Assembly: GCF_025934275.1 (NCBI RefSeq)
Contig: NZ_JAICYI010000016.1
Span: forward strand, 1-56,158
DNA: 56,158 bases
DNA from: Phenylobacterium sp.
GTDB taxonomy: Bacteria; Pseudomonadota; Alphaproteobacteria; Caulobacterales; Caulobacteraceae
Direction of reading: 5' to 3'
Shown here in pieces: positions 35,534-44,050 of this stretch. Each line of letters opens with the position of its first letter. Position 1 is the first letter of the stretch. A model generated the notes under the pieces. That model did no database searches. It saw only the letters and a program-made list of their open reading frames with translations, and was not told where the DNA came from. A program made the position numbers and the translations under genes.

Positions 35534-38500
35534 TCAGGCCGGAACCGGCTCGCGCACCTGCGCGAGGTTCTCCCACTCCCGCCAGAGCCGCGCCTCCTCG
35601 GCCTCGGCCGGACCGACCGACGCCTCCTTGATGTGGCCGAAGCCGCGGATCTGGGCGGGGACGGAGGCGATCTTCGCCGCCGTCTCCAGGCGCTCGGGCG
35701 TCAGGCCCTCGAGGAGCCGGTCCAGGGAGGCTTCGTACCCAGCCAGCAGCCGGCGCTCCATCTTGCGATCGGCGGTGCGGCCGAACAGATCGAGCGGCGT
35801 GCCGCGCAGGCGCTTGAGCTTGGCGAGCGCCGGAAACACCAGGTCCAGCATCCAGCCGCCGAAGGCGATCTTCCTCGGCCGACCCGCCGCATCCTTCGGC
35901 GCGAGGATCGGCGGCGAAAGCCAGACCTTCGCGCGGCCGCCTTTGAAGGTCTCCGCGCGGTAGGCGGCGAACCGACCGTCGACGTAGAGGCGCGCCACCT
36001 CATATTCGTCCTTGTAGGCCATCAGCTTGTGGAGGTTGACCGCGGCGGCGCGGGCGAGCGCGCCCGATCCGCCCGCCTTCGCCTCGGCCGTGCGGACCCT
36101 CTCCACCCGGTCGAGGTAGCGGCGCGCGTACGCGGCGTCCTGGTAGGCGGTGAGCTCCCTCGCCCGATGCTGGATCAGCTCGTCCAGCGGCATGGTCTCG
36201 GGCGTCGGGACATCATCCTGGCGCTTGCCGCGGGCGGACGGGTCATGGGCGGCTTTGCGGCCCAGCTCGAACGCCTGCAGGTTGGCCTCGGCGTCGACGC
36301 CGTTCAGCCGGATGGCGCGATAGAGCGCGCGGCTGGAGACCGGTATCACGCCCTTCTGCCAGGCGAAGCCGAGCATGATCATGTTGCCGTAGATGGCGTC
36401 GCCGAGCTGATCCACCGCCAGCGTCTGGGCGGGCACGGAGTCATAGCTCTTCACCGCCGCCTGGATGCGCCGCGCCTGGGCGTCGGAATCGAAGCGCACG
36501 TCGCGGTCGGTCACGAAATCGGCTGTCGGCGTGAAGTCGCAGTCGCCCACAGCCTCGGTGCGGTCCTTGGCGTAGAGGGCGAGCGCGTCGGGCCCGGCCG
36601 CCACAAGGACGTCGCAGGCGATCAGCACGTGGGCGCTCGCCGCGGGGATCCGGCCGCCGACATTGGTCTCCTCGGTCTCGCCGAGCCGCACGTGGCTGAA
36701 GACGGCGCCGCCCTTCTGGGCGAGTCCGGTCATGTCGACGACGGAGGCCGCGCGGCCGTCCACGTGGGAGGCCATGGCGAGGATCGAGGCGACGGTGGTG
36801 ACGCCCGTGCCTCCGACGCCCGTGAAGAGGATGTTCTTCACGCCGCTGAAAGCCTCGAACCTCGGCAGGGGCGTGGAATCCGCGGTCAAGGCCGGCATCG
36901 CCTCGCGGTGCGGATTCTCCGCGCCTTCAACGGTGACGAACGACGGGCAGAACCCCTCCAGGCAGGTGTAGTCCTGGTTGCAGGTGGACTGGTTGATCTT
37001 CCGCTTGCGGCCGAACTCGGTGTTGAGCGGCTCGACCGAGACGCAGTGGGAGGTCTTCGAGCAGTCGCCGCAGCCTTCGCAGACCAGCGGGTTGATCATC
37101 ACGCGCTGGGCGGCGGGCGGCATCTTTCCGCGCTTGCGGCGGCGGCGCTTCTCGTTGGCGCAGACCTGGTCGTAAAGCAGCACCGTCACGCCCTCTGTGG
37201 CGCGCAGCTCGCGCTGCACCTTCATCAGTTCGGAGCGGGGCTTCACCTCGACCCCGGGCGCGAGGTCGGTCACGGCGTCGTACCGCTCGGGCTCGGCGGC
37301 GACGATGACGATCTTCCGCACGGCCTCGGCGGCGAGCTGGCGGGTGATCTGCGCCGGGCTGAAGCCGCTCTCCGGCGCCTGCCCGCCGGTCATGGCGACG
37401 GCGTCGTTGAACAAGAGCTTGTAGGTGATGTTCGAGCCCATCGCGATCGAGGCGCGGATGGCGAGGGAGCCCGAGTGGTTGTAGGTGCCGTCGCCGAGAT
37501 TGGCGAACACGTGCTTCTCGGTGGTGAAGGAGTGGGCGCCGGCCCAGGTCAGACCCTCCGCGCCCATGTGACTCGTGAGGTCCGTCTGCGGATCGGAGAA
37601 GCTCGCCATGTAGTGACAGCCGATGCCCGCGAGCGCGCGGCTGCCTTCCGGGAGACGGGTCGAGGAGTTGTGCGGGCAGCCGGAGCAGAAATAGGGCTTG
37701 CGCTGCTGATCGGACGACAGCGTCACCGCGGCCATCGAGGCCGCCGAGACGCGGGTGAGATAGTCGTGCACCCGATCCATGTGCGGACCCGGCGGCAGGC
37801 GGTCGGCGATGGCGAGCGCGATCTCCGCCACCGACAGGGCGCCCAGCTCTGAAAGCAGCGGATGGCCGTGCTCGTCGGTCTTGCCGACGATCCGCGGCCG
37901 GGCGTGCGCGGGCAGATCGTAGAGCACGGCGCGGGCCTGGGTCTCCACCAGCGGGCGCTTGTGCTCGACGACCATCAGCGTCTGCTGGCCGGCGGCGAAG
38001 GCGCGGACGCCCGCCGGCTCGAGCGGCCACGGCATGCCGACCTTGTAGATCGAGACGCCAAGGTCGGCGGCTTCGGCGAACGAGATTCCCATCGCCGCGA
38101 AGGCCTCGATCACATCCTTGTAAGCCTGCCCCTGGCAGATGATGCCAAGACGCGGCCGGGCCGAAGCCAGCATCACCTTGTCGAGGCGGTTGGCGCGGGC
38201 GAAGGCGAGCGCGGCCGGAAGCTTGTGGGCGCGCAGCCGCCGTTCCTTGTCGAGCGGCTGGTCCTTCAGGCGGATGCCCAGGCCCCCGGGCGGCATGCGG
38301 ACGTTGTCGGGAACGATGAGCTTGTGGCGCGCGAGCGAAACATCGATGGTCGCCCCGGAGTCCATGGTGTCGGCGAGCGCGATCAGCGCCACCCACAGGC
38401 CCGAGAAGCGGCTCATGGCGTAACCCATCAGCCCGAAGTCCAGCACCTCCTGCACGTCGGCCGGCGACAGCACCGGGATCTCGGCGTCCTGGAAGGCGAA

Positions 38501-38980
38501 CTCCGACTGCGACGGCAGCGTCGAGGACTTGCAGAAGTGGTCGTCTCCGGCCACCGCCAGCACGCCGCCCTTCGGCCAGACGCCGGCGAAGTTGGCGTGC
38601 TTGAACGCGTCGCCCGAACGGTCCACGCCCGGCGCCTTGCCGTACCACATGCCGAACACGCCATCGTAGCGCGCGCCCGGGAACAGGTTCGCCTGCTGAC
38701 TGCCCCAGACGGCCGTGGCCGCCAAGTCCTCGTTGAGGCCCTCCTTGAAGACGATATTCGCCTCGCTGAGGAACCTCTCGGCCCGGTGCGCCTGCTGGTC
38801 GAGACCGCCGAGCGGCGATCCGCGATAGCCCGAGAGGAAACCCGCCGTATTGAGGCCCGCCTGCTCGTCGAGCCGACGCCGGTCGAGCAGCACCCGGATG
38901 AGCGCCTGCACGCCGGTGATGAAGACTCGGCCCTCGGTGAGCACGAATTTGTCGTCGAGGGTGACTTCCGAGTGCCGCAT
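35534..38980 (-). CDS. Indolepyruvate ferredoxin oxidoreductase family protein (fused alpha/beta/gamma)
   Basis: A 1148-aa fused 2-oxoacid:ferredoxin oxidoreductase that oxidatively decarboxylates aryl- or branched-chain 2-oxoacids to acyl-CoA. The N-terminal half has the thiamine/transketolase-like region (SGYRGSPLGGLDQQ, GVWPKGGVLAVAGDDH) and the TPP-binding part (YFCSGCPHNSSTRLPEGSRALAGIGCHYMA, NLGDGTYNHSG). A ferredoxin-like cysteine region follows (VCEGCGDCSKTSHC, TCNQDYTCLEGFCPSF), then the gamma domain (FTGVGGTGVTTVASILAMA). Length and order match the large proteobacterial enzymes. ATG 38980 has AAGGAAG upstream. It diverges from an Lrp/AsnC gene that probably regulates it. Confidence 0.95.
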   Translation of the reverse strand: MRHSEVTLDDKFVLTEGRVFITGVQALIRVLLDRRRLDEQAGLNTAGFLSGYRGSPLGGLDQQAHRAERFLSEANIVFKEGLNEDLAATAVWGSQQANLFPGARYDGVFGMWYGKAPGVDRSGDAFKHANFAGVWPKGGVLAVAGDDHFCKSSTLPSQSEFAFQDAEIPVLSPADVQEVLDFGLMGYAMSRFSGLWVALIALADTMDSGATIDVSLARHKLIVPDNVRMPPGGLGIRLKDQPLDKERRLRAHKLPAALAFARANRLDKVMLASARPRLGIICQGQAYKDVIEAFAAMGISFAEAADLGVSIYKVGMPWPLEPAGVRAFAAGQQTLMVVEHKRPLVETQARAVLYDLPAHARPRIVGKTDEHGHPLLSELGALSVAEIALAIADRLPPGPHMDRVHDYLTRVSAASMAAVTLSSDQQRKPYFCSGCPHNSSTRLPEGSRALAGIGCHYMASFSDPQTDLTSHMGAEGLTWAGAHSFTTEKHVFANLGDGTYNHSGSLAIRASIAMGSNITYKLLFNDAVAMTGGQAPESGFSPAQITRQLAAEAVRKIVIVAAEPERYDAVTDLAPGVEVKPRSELMKVQRELRATEGVTVLLYDQVCANEKRRRRKRGKMPPAAQRVMINPLVCEGCGDCSKTSHCVSVEPLNTEFGRKRKINQSTCNQDYTCLEGFCPSFVTVEGAENPHREAMPALTADSTPLPRFEAFSGVKNILFTGVGGTGVTTVASILAMASHVDGRAASVVDMTGLAQKGGAVFSHVRLGETEETNVGGRIPAASAHVLIACDVLVAAGPDALALYAKDRTEAVGDCDFTPTADFVTDRDVRFDSDAQARRIQAAVKSYDSVPAQTLAVDQLGDAIYGNMIMLGFAWQKGVIPVSSRALYRAIRLNGVDAEANLQAFELGRKAAHDPSARGKRQDDVPTPETMPLDELIQHRARELTAYQDAAYARRYLDRVERVRTAEAKAGGSGALARAAAVNLHKLMAYKDEYEVARLYVDGRFAAYRAETFKGGRAKVWLSPPILAPKDAAGRPRKIAFGGWMLDLVFPALAKLKRLRGTPLDLFGRTADRKMERRLLAGYEASLDRLLEGLTPERLETAAKIASVPAQIRGFGHIKEASVGPAEAEEARLWREWENLAQVREPVPA

Positions 38981-39012
38981 CGCAATATTCTTCCTTTCGG
39001 CCCTCGCGCCCG

Positions 39013-39055
39013 CTTTGGAATGATCATATAAGAACGGAGCAATTGCTTACCAAAG
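39013..39055. promoter_or_regulatory. Nested dyads between the oxidoreductase and Lrp genes
   Basis: In the 142-base divergent gap, CTTTGG (39013-39018) and CCAAAG (39050-39055) form an outer dyad. Inside it are TGATCA (39021-39026) and the 10-bp palindrome AGCAATTGCT (39038-39047), whose AG..ATT..CT shape recalls Lrp sites. The block is much richer in A+T than the genes on either side. It is the obvious place for Lrp-type control of both genes. Confidence 0.45.
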
Positions 39056-39122
39056 ACGTGCCCGGCCTTCGCAGTTCCGGGGCAAGAACAGCGCGTGTAA
39101 GCGGCGAGAGAAGGAGGAAAAC

Positions 39123-39620
39123 TTGTCGGAGGCATTAGACGCCGTCGATGCCAAGATTCTCGATCTGATCCAGCACGACGCGGCCTTGTCGGTCGCCGAG
39201 ATCGCCGATCGGGTCGGACTCTCGTCGAGCCCCTGCTGGCGGCGCATCAAGCGACTGGAGGACGCCGGGGTCATCCAGCGGCGCGTGACCATCCTCGACC
39301 GCGAACGCCTGGGCCTCGGCTTCGAAGTCTATTGCACCGTGAAGCTGTCGCTGCCCACCAAGGACAATCTGGACGCCTTCGAGCAGGCGATCGCGCGGCT
39401 GGCGGAGGTCGTGCAGTGCGCGACCGTCACCGGAGCGGCCGACTACGAGCTGCGCATCGTCACCCGCGACATGCACGCCTTCGACGACTTCCTGCGCGAC
39501 AAGATCCTGTCGCTGGGGCTGGTCTCCAACATCGAGAGCCGTATCGTGATCCGCTCGGTGAAGAACACGACGGCGGCTCCGCTCGGCCTGATCAGCCCGT
39601 ACGTGAGCGCGCAGGCGTAG
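39123..39620 (+). CDS. Lrp/AsnC family transcriptional regulator
   Basis: A 165-aa regulator: an N-terminal HTH (LDAVDAKILDLIQHDAALSVAEIADRVGLSSSPCWRRIKRLEDAGVI, residues 5-50, the family hallmark) and a C-terminal RAM ligand domain (VVQCATVTGAADYELRIVTRDMHAFDDFL). It probably senses an amino acid or 2-oxoacid. The start is TTG 39123, supported by AAGGAGG five to eight bases upstream and the exact family N-terminus. It diverges from the indolepyruvate oxidoreductase, the arrangement expected of an amino-acid-responsive local regulator. Confidence 0.92.
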   Translation: MSEALDAVDAKILDLIQHDAALSVAEIADRVGLSSSPCWRRIKRLEDAGVIQRRVTILDRERLGLGFEVYCTVKLSLPTKDNLDAFEQAIARLAEVVQCATVTGAADYELRIVTRDMHAFDDFLRDKILSLGLVSNIESRIVIRSVKNTTAAPLGLISPYVSAQA

Positions 39621-39645
39621 CCCTCGCCGACGTGCAGGAGAGGCC

Positions 39646-40539
39646 ATGATCCAGCTCGTCATCGACCAGCGGCGCCGCGATCTCGGCGGCTTCGAGGTTG
39701 GGCGCGTGCTGCCGCACCATGGCGGCAGGATGGTCGGCCCGTTCATCTTCTTCGACCACATGGGCCCGGCCGACTTCCAGGCGGGCTTCCCGCGCGACGT
39801 CGACGTGCGCCCGCATCCGCACATCGGCCTTTCGACGCTCTCCTACCTGTTCGAGGGCGAGATGACGCACCGGGATTCCACCGGCGCGATGCAGGTGATC
39901 CGGCCGGGCGAGGTGAACTGGATGACCGCGGGCTCGGGCGTCACCCACTCCGAGCGGTTCGAGACGCTGCGCGCCAACGGCGGCCGGATGAACGGCATCC
40001 AGACCTGGCTCGCCCTGCCCCTCGAGGCCGAGGAGACGGAACCCTGGTTCGCGCATTACGACGGCGAGGACCTGCCGACCTACGACGGCGGGGGCATGTG
40101 GGCCCGCCTGATCGCGGGCGAGGCGTTCGGCGCCAAGTCGCCCGTGGAGGTCTCCTCGCCGCTGTTCTACGTCCACTGGCGACTCGACGCGGGCGCGACG
40201 GCGCAGCTCGAGTCGAAATACCCGGAGCGGGCGGCCTACGTGGCGCAAGGCGTCGTCGAGGTCGATGGACAGCAGTTGCACGAAGGCCAGATGGCGATCT
40301 TCGAGCCAGGAGCGACCGTGCCGGTGATCGCGGTCACGCCGGCGATCGTCCTGCTGCTCGGCGGCGAGCCGGTCGGCGAGCGTTTCATCGAATGGAACTT
40401 CGTCGCCTCCTCCAGGCAACGGATCGAAGACGCCAAGGCCGATTGGCGCGCCGGGCGCATGAAGCTGCCGATCTTCGACGAAAAGGAATGGATCCCATTG
40501 CCCGGTGATCCGCCGCCGCCGGCTAGCCCGATGAGCTGA
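39646..40539 (+). CDS. Pirin family protein
   Basis: A 297-aa bicupin. The N-terminal cupin carries the pirin metal motif in DVRPHPHIGLSTLSYLFEGEMTHRDS (His-x-His, further His and Glu), followed by GEVNWMTAGSGVTHSERF. The C-terminal cupin is degraded (VHWRLDAGATAQLE, PVIAVTPAIVLLLGGEPVGE). Bacterial pirins include quercetinases and regulators of pyruvate metabolism; the role here is not known. ATG 39646 follows GGAGAGG and lies 25 bases after the Lrp gene. Confidence 0.9.
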   Translation: MIQLVIDQRRRDLGGFEVGRVLPHHGGRMVGPFIFFDHMGPADFQAGFPRDVDVRPHPHIGLSTLSYLFEGEMTHRDSTGAMQVIRPGEVNWMTAGSGVTHSERFETLRANGGRMNGIQTWLALPLEAEETEPWFAHYDGEDLPTYDGGGMWARLIAGEAFGAKSPVEVSSPLFYVHWRLDAGATAQLESKYPERAAYVAQGVVEVDGQQLHEGQMAIFEPGATVPVIAVTPAIVLLLGGEPVGERFIEWNFVASSRQRIEDAKADWRAGRMKLPIFDEKEWIPLPGDPPPPASPMS

Positions 40540-40568
40540 TCCGGGCCGGCAGGCCCCTGTCCGACGGC

Positions 40569-40597
40569 TGTCGGATTCGCCAGGTCGCGTGCGTCCT
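40569..40597 (+). promoter_or_regulatory. ECF42-type promoter 1 (upstream of first YciI gene)
   Basis: TGTCGG (40569-40574), 17-base spacer, then CGTCCT (40592-40597), 27 bases before the ATG at 40624. The TGTCGG half is also one arm of a hairpin (TCCGAC-GGCT-GTCGGA, 40560-40575). The same hexamers and identical spacing recur at 42278 and 43996. It matches the TGTCGA / CGTC type of element described for ECF42 sigma factors. Confidence 0.75.
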
Positions 40598-40623
40598 TCG
40601 GCCGACAACGCAAGGAGACCGCC

Positions 40624-41064
40624 ATGCGCTACCTGATGATCGTCAAGGCGACGCCGCAATCCGAATCCGGCCAATTCCCGCCGGAAGCGGCGACGATGTT
40701 CGCCGAGATGGCGGCCTTCAACAACGAGATGATCGAAGCCGGCGTCATGCTGGACGCCGCGGGCCTGAAGCCGAGCTCGGCCGGCAAGCGCGTCCGCTTC
40801 GAGGGCCGCGGCAAGACCATCGTAACTGACGGCCCGTTCGCCGAGACCAAGGAGCTGATCGCCGGCTACTGGGTCATCCAGTGCAAGGACATGGGCGAAG
40901 CGCTGTCCTGGGCCAGGCGGGTCCCCTTCCACGAGGGCGAGGTCGAGCTGCGGCCCTTCCACGAACCGGAGGACTTCCAGGGCCTCGCCTCCGACGAGGT
41001 CATCGCCCAGGAGCAGGCCTGGCGCGACGAGCAGATGAGGAACGCGCCCAAGACGCCGGCCTGA
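40624..41064 (+). CDS. YciI/DGPF-domain protein, ECF42 partner (copy 1)
   Basis: A 146-aa cytosolic ferredoxin-like-fold protein with the DGPF signature (DGPFAETKELIAGYW; DGPF at 69-72) that names the partners of ECF42 sigma factors. These proteins are thought to be small-molecule binding or metabolic enzymes; no activity is established. AAGGAG precedes ATG 40624. It is co-transcribed with the serine hydrolase five bases downstream and driven by the ECF42-type promoter at 40569. Confidence 0.88.
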   Translation: MRYLMIVKATPQSESGQFPPEAATMFAEMAAFNNEMIEAGVMLDAAGLKPSSAGKRVRFEGRGKTIVTDGPFAETKELIAGYWVIQCKDMGEALSWARRVPFHEGEVELRPFHEPEDFQGLASDEVIAQEQAWRDEQMRNAPKTPA

Positions 41065-41069
41065 GCGTC

Positions 41070-42254
41070 GTGGCCGTCGCCTTCACCCCCGCCGGCCTCG
41101 GCGCCTTGCAGCGCATCGTCGACGAAACGGCGGCGCGCGGCGGGGCGCCGGGGCTGGTGGGCCTGGTCTCGCGCGGCGCCGAGACGCACGTTGTCACGGC
41201 TGGAACCCTTGCGGTCGACGGGGCCGAGCCGATGCGGCGCGACACGCTCTTCCGCATCACCTCCATGACCAAGGCCGTGACCGCGGCGGCGGCGATGATG
41301 CTGATCGAGGAGGGCGCGCTCTCGCTCGACGAGCCGGTGGGCCGCCTCGCGCCGGAACTGGCGGTGATGAAGGTGCTGCCCAGCCTGGACGCGCCGCTCT
41401 CGGCGGCGATCCCCTCCCCCCGGCCGATGACCGTTGAGGACGTGATGAGCTTCCGGCTGGGCTGGGGGGTGATCATGGCGCCGCCGGGAACCTCTCCGGT
41501 GCAGCAGGTCATCGCGGGGCAGCAGCTCGTCGGGTTCGGACCCCCGGACCCCAGCGTGCCCTATGGCCCCGACGAGTACCTCCGCCGGCTTGGCCAGCTG
41601 CCGCTGTTCAGCCCGCCCGGCCGCGACTGGCGCTACACCACAGGCTCGAACGTGCTGGGCGCGCTGATCACCCGCGCCGCCGGCCGGCCGCTGCCGGAGG
41701 TCTTGCGCGAGCGCATCTTCGAGCCGCTCGGCATGACCGACACCGGCTTTCACGTCCCGCCGGAGAAGCTCGCGCGGCTTCCGCCGGCCTATACGGCGCA
41801 AGGCGTCCACGACCCGCCGCAAGGCGCCTGGAGCCGCAGGCCCGCGTTTCCGCAGGGCGACTCGGGGCTCGTCTCGACGGCGGACGACTTCGCCGCGTTC
41901 GCCCGGTTCCTGGAGACCGGCCGCGATGCGCGGGAGCGGGTGTTGCTCCGCCCGCAGAGCCTCGCGGCGATGAAGACCAACCACCTCACGCCCGAGCAGG
42001 CCAGGCGCGGCGCGCCCTTCCTCGCGGCGGGGCAGGGCTGGGGCTACGGCTTGGGCGTGATGTTCCAGGAAAACCCGCAGGACCTGCCCTTGGGGACCTA
42101 CGGCTGGATGGGCGGCTTCGGCACCTCCTGGATGACCGAGCCGGGGCGCGGTCTCGTCGCGCTGCTGATGACGCAGCGGATGTTCGACGGCCCGGGCGGC
42201 GGCGCCGCGCACGCGGCGTTCCACGCTGCGGCGCTGGCGGCGGCACGCGTCTGA
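41070..42254 (+). CDS. Beta-lactamase/esterase-family serine hydrolase (class C-like fold)
   Basis: A 394-aa hydrolase of the beta-lactamase-related (EstB-like) family. The catalytic SxxK is Ser65-Met-Thr-Lys68 in FRITSMTKAVTAAAA. The Tyr motif is near Tyr189 (WRYTTGSNVLG). A third-motif candidate is GWMGGFGTSW. No signal peptide is visible, so it is probably a cytosolic esterase or transpeptidase-like hydrolase rather than a resistance enzyme. The start is GTG 41070, 5 bases after the YciI stop, so it shares the ECF42-type promoter. ECF42 loci often carry hydrolases of this kind (inference). Confidence 0.85.
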   Translation: MAVAFTPAGLGALQRIVDETAARGGAPGLVGLVSRGAETHVVTAGTLAVDGAEPMRRDTLFRITSMTKAVTAAAAMMLIEEGALSLDEPVGRLAPELAVMKVLPSLDAPLSAAIPSPRPMTVEDVMSFRLGWGVIMAPPGTSPVQQVIAGQQLVGFGPPDPSVPYGPDEYLRRLGQLPLFSPPGRDWRYTTGSNVLGALITRAAGRPLPEVLRERIFEPLGMTDTGFHVPPEKLARLPPAYTAQGVHDPPQGAWSRRPAFPQGDSGLVSTADDFAAFARFLETGRDARERVLLRPQSLAAMKTNHLTPEQARRGAPFLAAGQGWGYGLGVMFQENPQDLPLGTYGWMGGFGTSWMTEPGRGLVALLMTQRMFDGPGGGAAHAAFHAAALAAARV

Positions 42255-42277
42255 CACCCGAAAATTTCACTTGGCCT

Positions 42278-42306
42278 TGTCGGCGCCTCTGGCGCTCAGT
42301 CGTCCT
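42278..42306 (+). promoter_or_regulatory. ECF42-type promoter 2 (upstream of second YciI and sigma genes)
   Basis: TGTCGG (42278-42283), 17-base spacer, CGTCCT (42301-42306), ending 20 bases before the ATG at 42327. The hexamers and spacing are identical to promoters 1 and 3. It lies upstream of the sigma factor's own operon, so it predicts positive autoregulation. Confidence 0.75.
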
Positions 42307-42326
42307 CGGATAGCGAGGACGCGCCC

Positions 42327-42737
42327 ATGCTCTACACCCTGCTCTGCTACAATTCCGAGGACATGGTCTTCTCCTGGAGCCAGGAGGAGGACGACGCCGT
42401 CATGGAGCGCCTGCATCAGGTGCACGGCAAGCTGCACAGCCAAGGCAAGCTCGGCCCGTCGCTCCGGCTGATGGCGACCACCACCGCCGCCACACTCCGC
42501 AAGTCTGACCCGCCGGTCGTCGTCGACGGTCCGTTCGCCGAGACCAAGGAGCAGCTGCTGGGCTTCTACGTCGTCGACGTGGAGAACCTCGACGAGGCGC
42601 TGGCCATCGCCAAGGACCTCGGCCAGGCCAATCCCGGGGGCTCCTACGAGATCCGCCCGGTGCGTCTGTTCCTGCCTGGAAGCCTGCCGCAGAGCGCCCA
42701 GGAATCCGCTGCGGAAGCGGCGACGGAAGACGCATGA
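42327..42737 (+). CDS. YciI/DGPF-domain protein, ECF42 partner (copy 2)
   Basis: A 136-aa protein with VVDGPFAETKEQLLGFYVVD (DGPF at 67-70), the partner-protein signature of ECF42 loci. It is clearly homologous to the first copy but divergent, and its C-terminus is a Ser/Ala/Glu-rich tail. Its stop overlaps the sigma factor start (ATGA), so both are translated together. Transcription would start from the TGTCGG/CGTCCT element just upstream. Confidence 0.9.
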   Translation: MLYTLLCYNSEDMVFSWSQEEDDAVMERLHQVHGKLHSQGKLGPSLRLMATTTAATLRKSDPPVVVDGPFAETKEQLLGFYVVDVENLDEALAIAKDLGQANPGGSYEIRPVRLFLPGSLPQSAQESAAEAATEDA

Positions 42738-43990
42738 GCGCCGACCTCGCCTGGATGGATGCGGCGCTGACCTCGGCGCGCCCCCAGGCGATCGGGGCCC
42801 TGCTCCGCTACTTCCGCGACCTGGAGACCGCGGAGGAGGCCTACCAGGACGCCTGCCTGCGGGCGCTGAGGGCCTGGCCGCAGAACGGGCCGCCGCGCGA
42901 TCCCGCCGCCTGGCTGATCATGGTCGGCCGCAACGCCGCCCTCGACGCCAAGCGAAAGACCGCGCGCCTGGACGAGCTGCCGCCCGAGGAGGCCCTCTCC
43001 GACCTGGATGACGTGGAGACCCCGCTCGCCGAGCGGCTGGACAGCGCCAACTACCGCGACGACATCCTGCGCCTGCTGTTCATCTGCTGCCACCCGCAGC
43101 TGCCGCCGACCCAGCAGATCGCGCTGGCGCTCAGGGTGGTTTCCGGCCTGTCGGTGAAGCAGATCGCCCGCGCCTTCCTGGTCTCGGAAGCCGCCATGGA
43201 GCAGCGGATCACCCGCGCCAAGCGCCAGGTCGGGCGCGCCGACATCCCGTTCGAGACGCCCAGCGACGAGGAGCGGGACGCCCGGCTGTTCGCCGTGATG
43301 GCGATGATCTACCTGGTGTTCAACGAGGGCTATTCCACGGCCGCGAAGGACGCCGCCGCGCGCATCCCGCTCTGTGATGAGGCGATCCGGCTGGCGCGCC
43401 TCCTGCAGCGGCTGTTCCCGTCGGAGCCCGAGGTGATGGGGCTCACGGCGCTGCTCGTCCTGCAGCACTCCCGCGCCGCCGCCCGCTTCGACGCCGAGGG
43501 GAACGTCATCCTGCTGGACGACCAGGACCGCAGCCGCTGGAATCGCCAGCTCATCGGCGAGGGTCTGGCGCTGATGGACAAGGCGCTGCGCCACAACAGC
43601 CCGGGGCCCTACCAGATCCAAGGCGCGATCGCCGCCCTGCACGCCCGCGCCGCCAAGCCCGCCGAGACCGACTGGGCGCAGATCGAGCGGCTGTACGTGG
43701 CGCTGGAGCGGCTGACGCCCTCGCCGGTGATAAGGCTCAACCGCGCCGTGGCGGTGAGCAAGGTGGCGGGCCCGGCCGCCGCGCTCGCCATGATCGAACC
43801 CCTGGAACCGGCGCTCGAAGGCTATTTCCACTTCCACGGCCTGAAGGGCGCGCTGCTGAAGGAGCTCGGCCGCAGCAGGGAGGCGCGCGTCGCCTTCAAC
43901 CGCGCCATCGCACTCGCCAATACCGCGGCCGAAGCGGCCCACATTCGTCTTCATCTCGATCGGCTGGAGAATGACACCACCGCCGCGTGA
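42734..43990 (+). CDS. ECF42-group RNA polymerase sigma factor with TPR-like C-terminal extension
   Basis: A 418-aa sigma factor. Region 2 covers about residues 8-85 (ALLRYFRDLETAEEAYQDACLRAL, PAAWLIMVGRNAALDAKRK). Region 4 lies near 115-165 (ALALRVVSGLSVKQIARAFLVSEAAMEQRITRAKR). A long helical C-terminal extension of about 250 residues holds the conserved LLDDQDRSRWNR (Asp262 region) and paired TPR-like helices. This DQDR-bearing extension is typical of ECF42 (DUF6596), a group without anti-sigma factors in which the extension itself controls activity. It is coupled by ATGA to a DGPF protein. Three copies of one promoter element in the locus suggest it drives itself and its neighbours. Confidence 0.95.
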   Translation: MSADLAWMDAALTSARPQAIGALLRYFRDLETAEEAYQDACLRALRAWPQNGPPRDPAAWLIMVGRNAALDAKRKTARLDELPPEEALSDLDDVETPLAERLDSANYRDDILRLLFICCHPQLPPTQQIALALRVVSGLSVKQIARAFLVSEAAMEQRITRAKRQVGRADIPFETPSDEERDARLFAVMAMIYLVFNEGYSTAAKDAAARIPLCDEAIRLARLLQRLFPSEPEVMGLTALLVLQHSRAAARFDAEGNVILLDDQDRSRWNRQLIGEGLALMDKALRHNSPGPYQIQGAIAALHARAAKPAETDWAQIERLYVALERLTPSPVIRLNRAVAVSKVAGPAAALAMIEPLEPALEGYFHFHGLKGALLKELGRSREARVAFNRAIALANTAAEAAHIRLHLDRLENDTTAA

Positions 43991-43995
43991 GCCCG

Positions 43996-44024
43996 TGTCG
44001 GGACCGCGCCGGCGCCTTCGTCCT
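43996..44024 (+). promoter_or_regulatory. ECF42-type promoter 3 (upstream of VOC/YceI genes)
   Basis: TGTCGG (43996-44001), 17-base spacer, CGTCCT (44019-44024), ending 26 bases before ATG 44051. It begins 6 bases after the sigma factor stop and is the third identical copy in the locus. The distance argues for ATG 44051 rather than ATG 44036 as the VOC start. Confidence 0.75.
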
Positions 44025-44050
44025 AGGGTCGTAAGATGGAGGATCGGACC

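Noticed and set aside
35528..37852. 774-residue plus-strand frame
   Set aside because: Antisense to the fused indolepyruvate oxidoreductase; an artefact of GC-rich codon structure.
39187..39192. Further TGTCGG hexamers, here and near 3360, as extra ECF42 promoters
   Set aside because: No CGTCC occurs 17 bases downstream and both lie inside coding sequence, so they are taken as chance.
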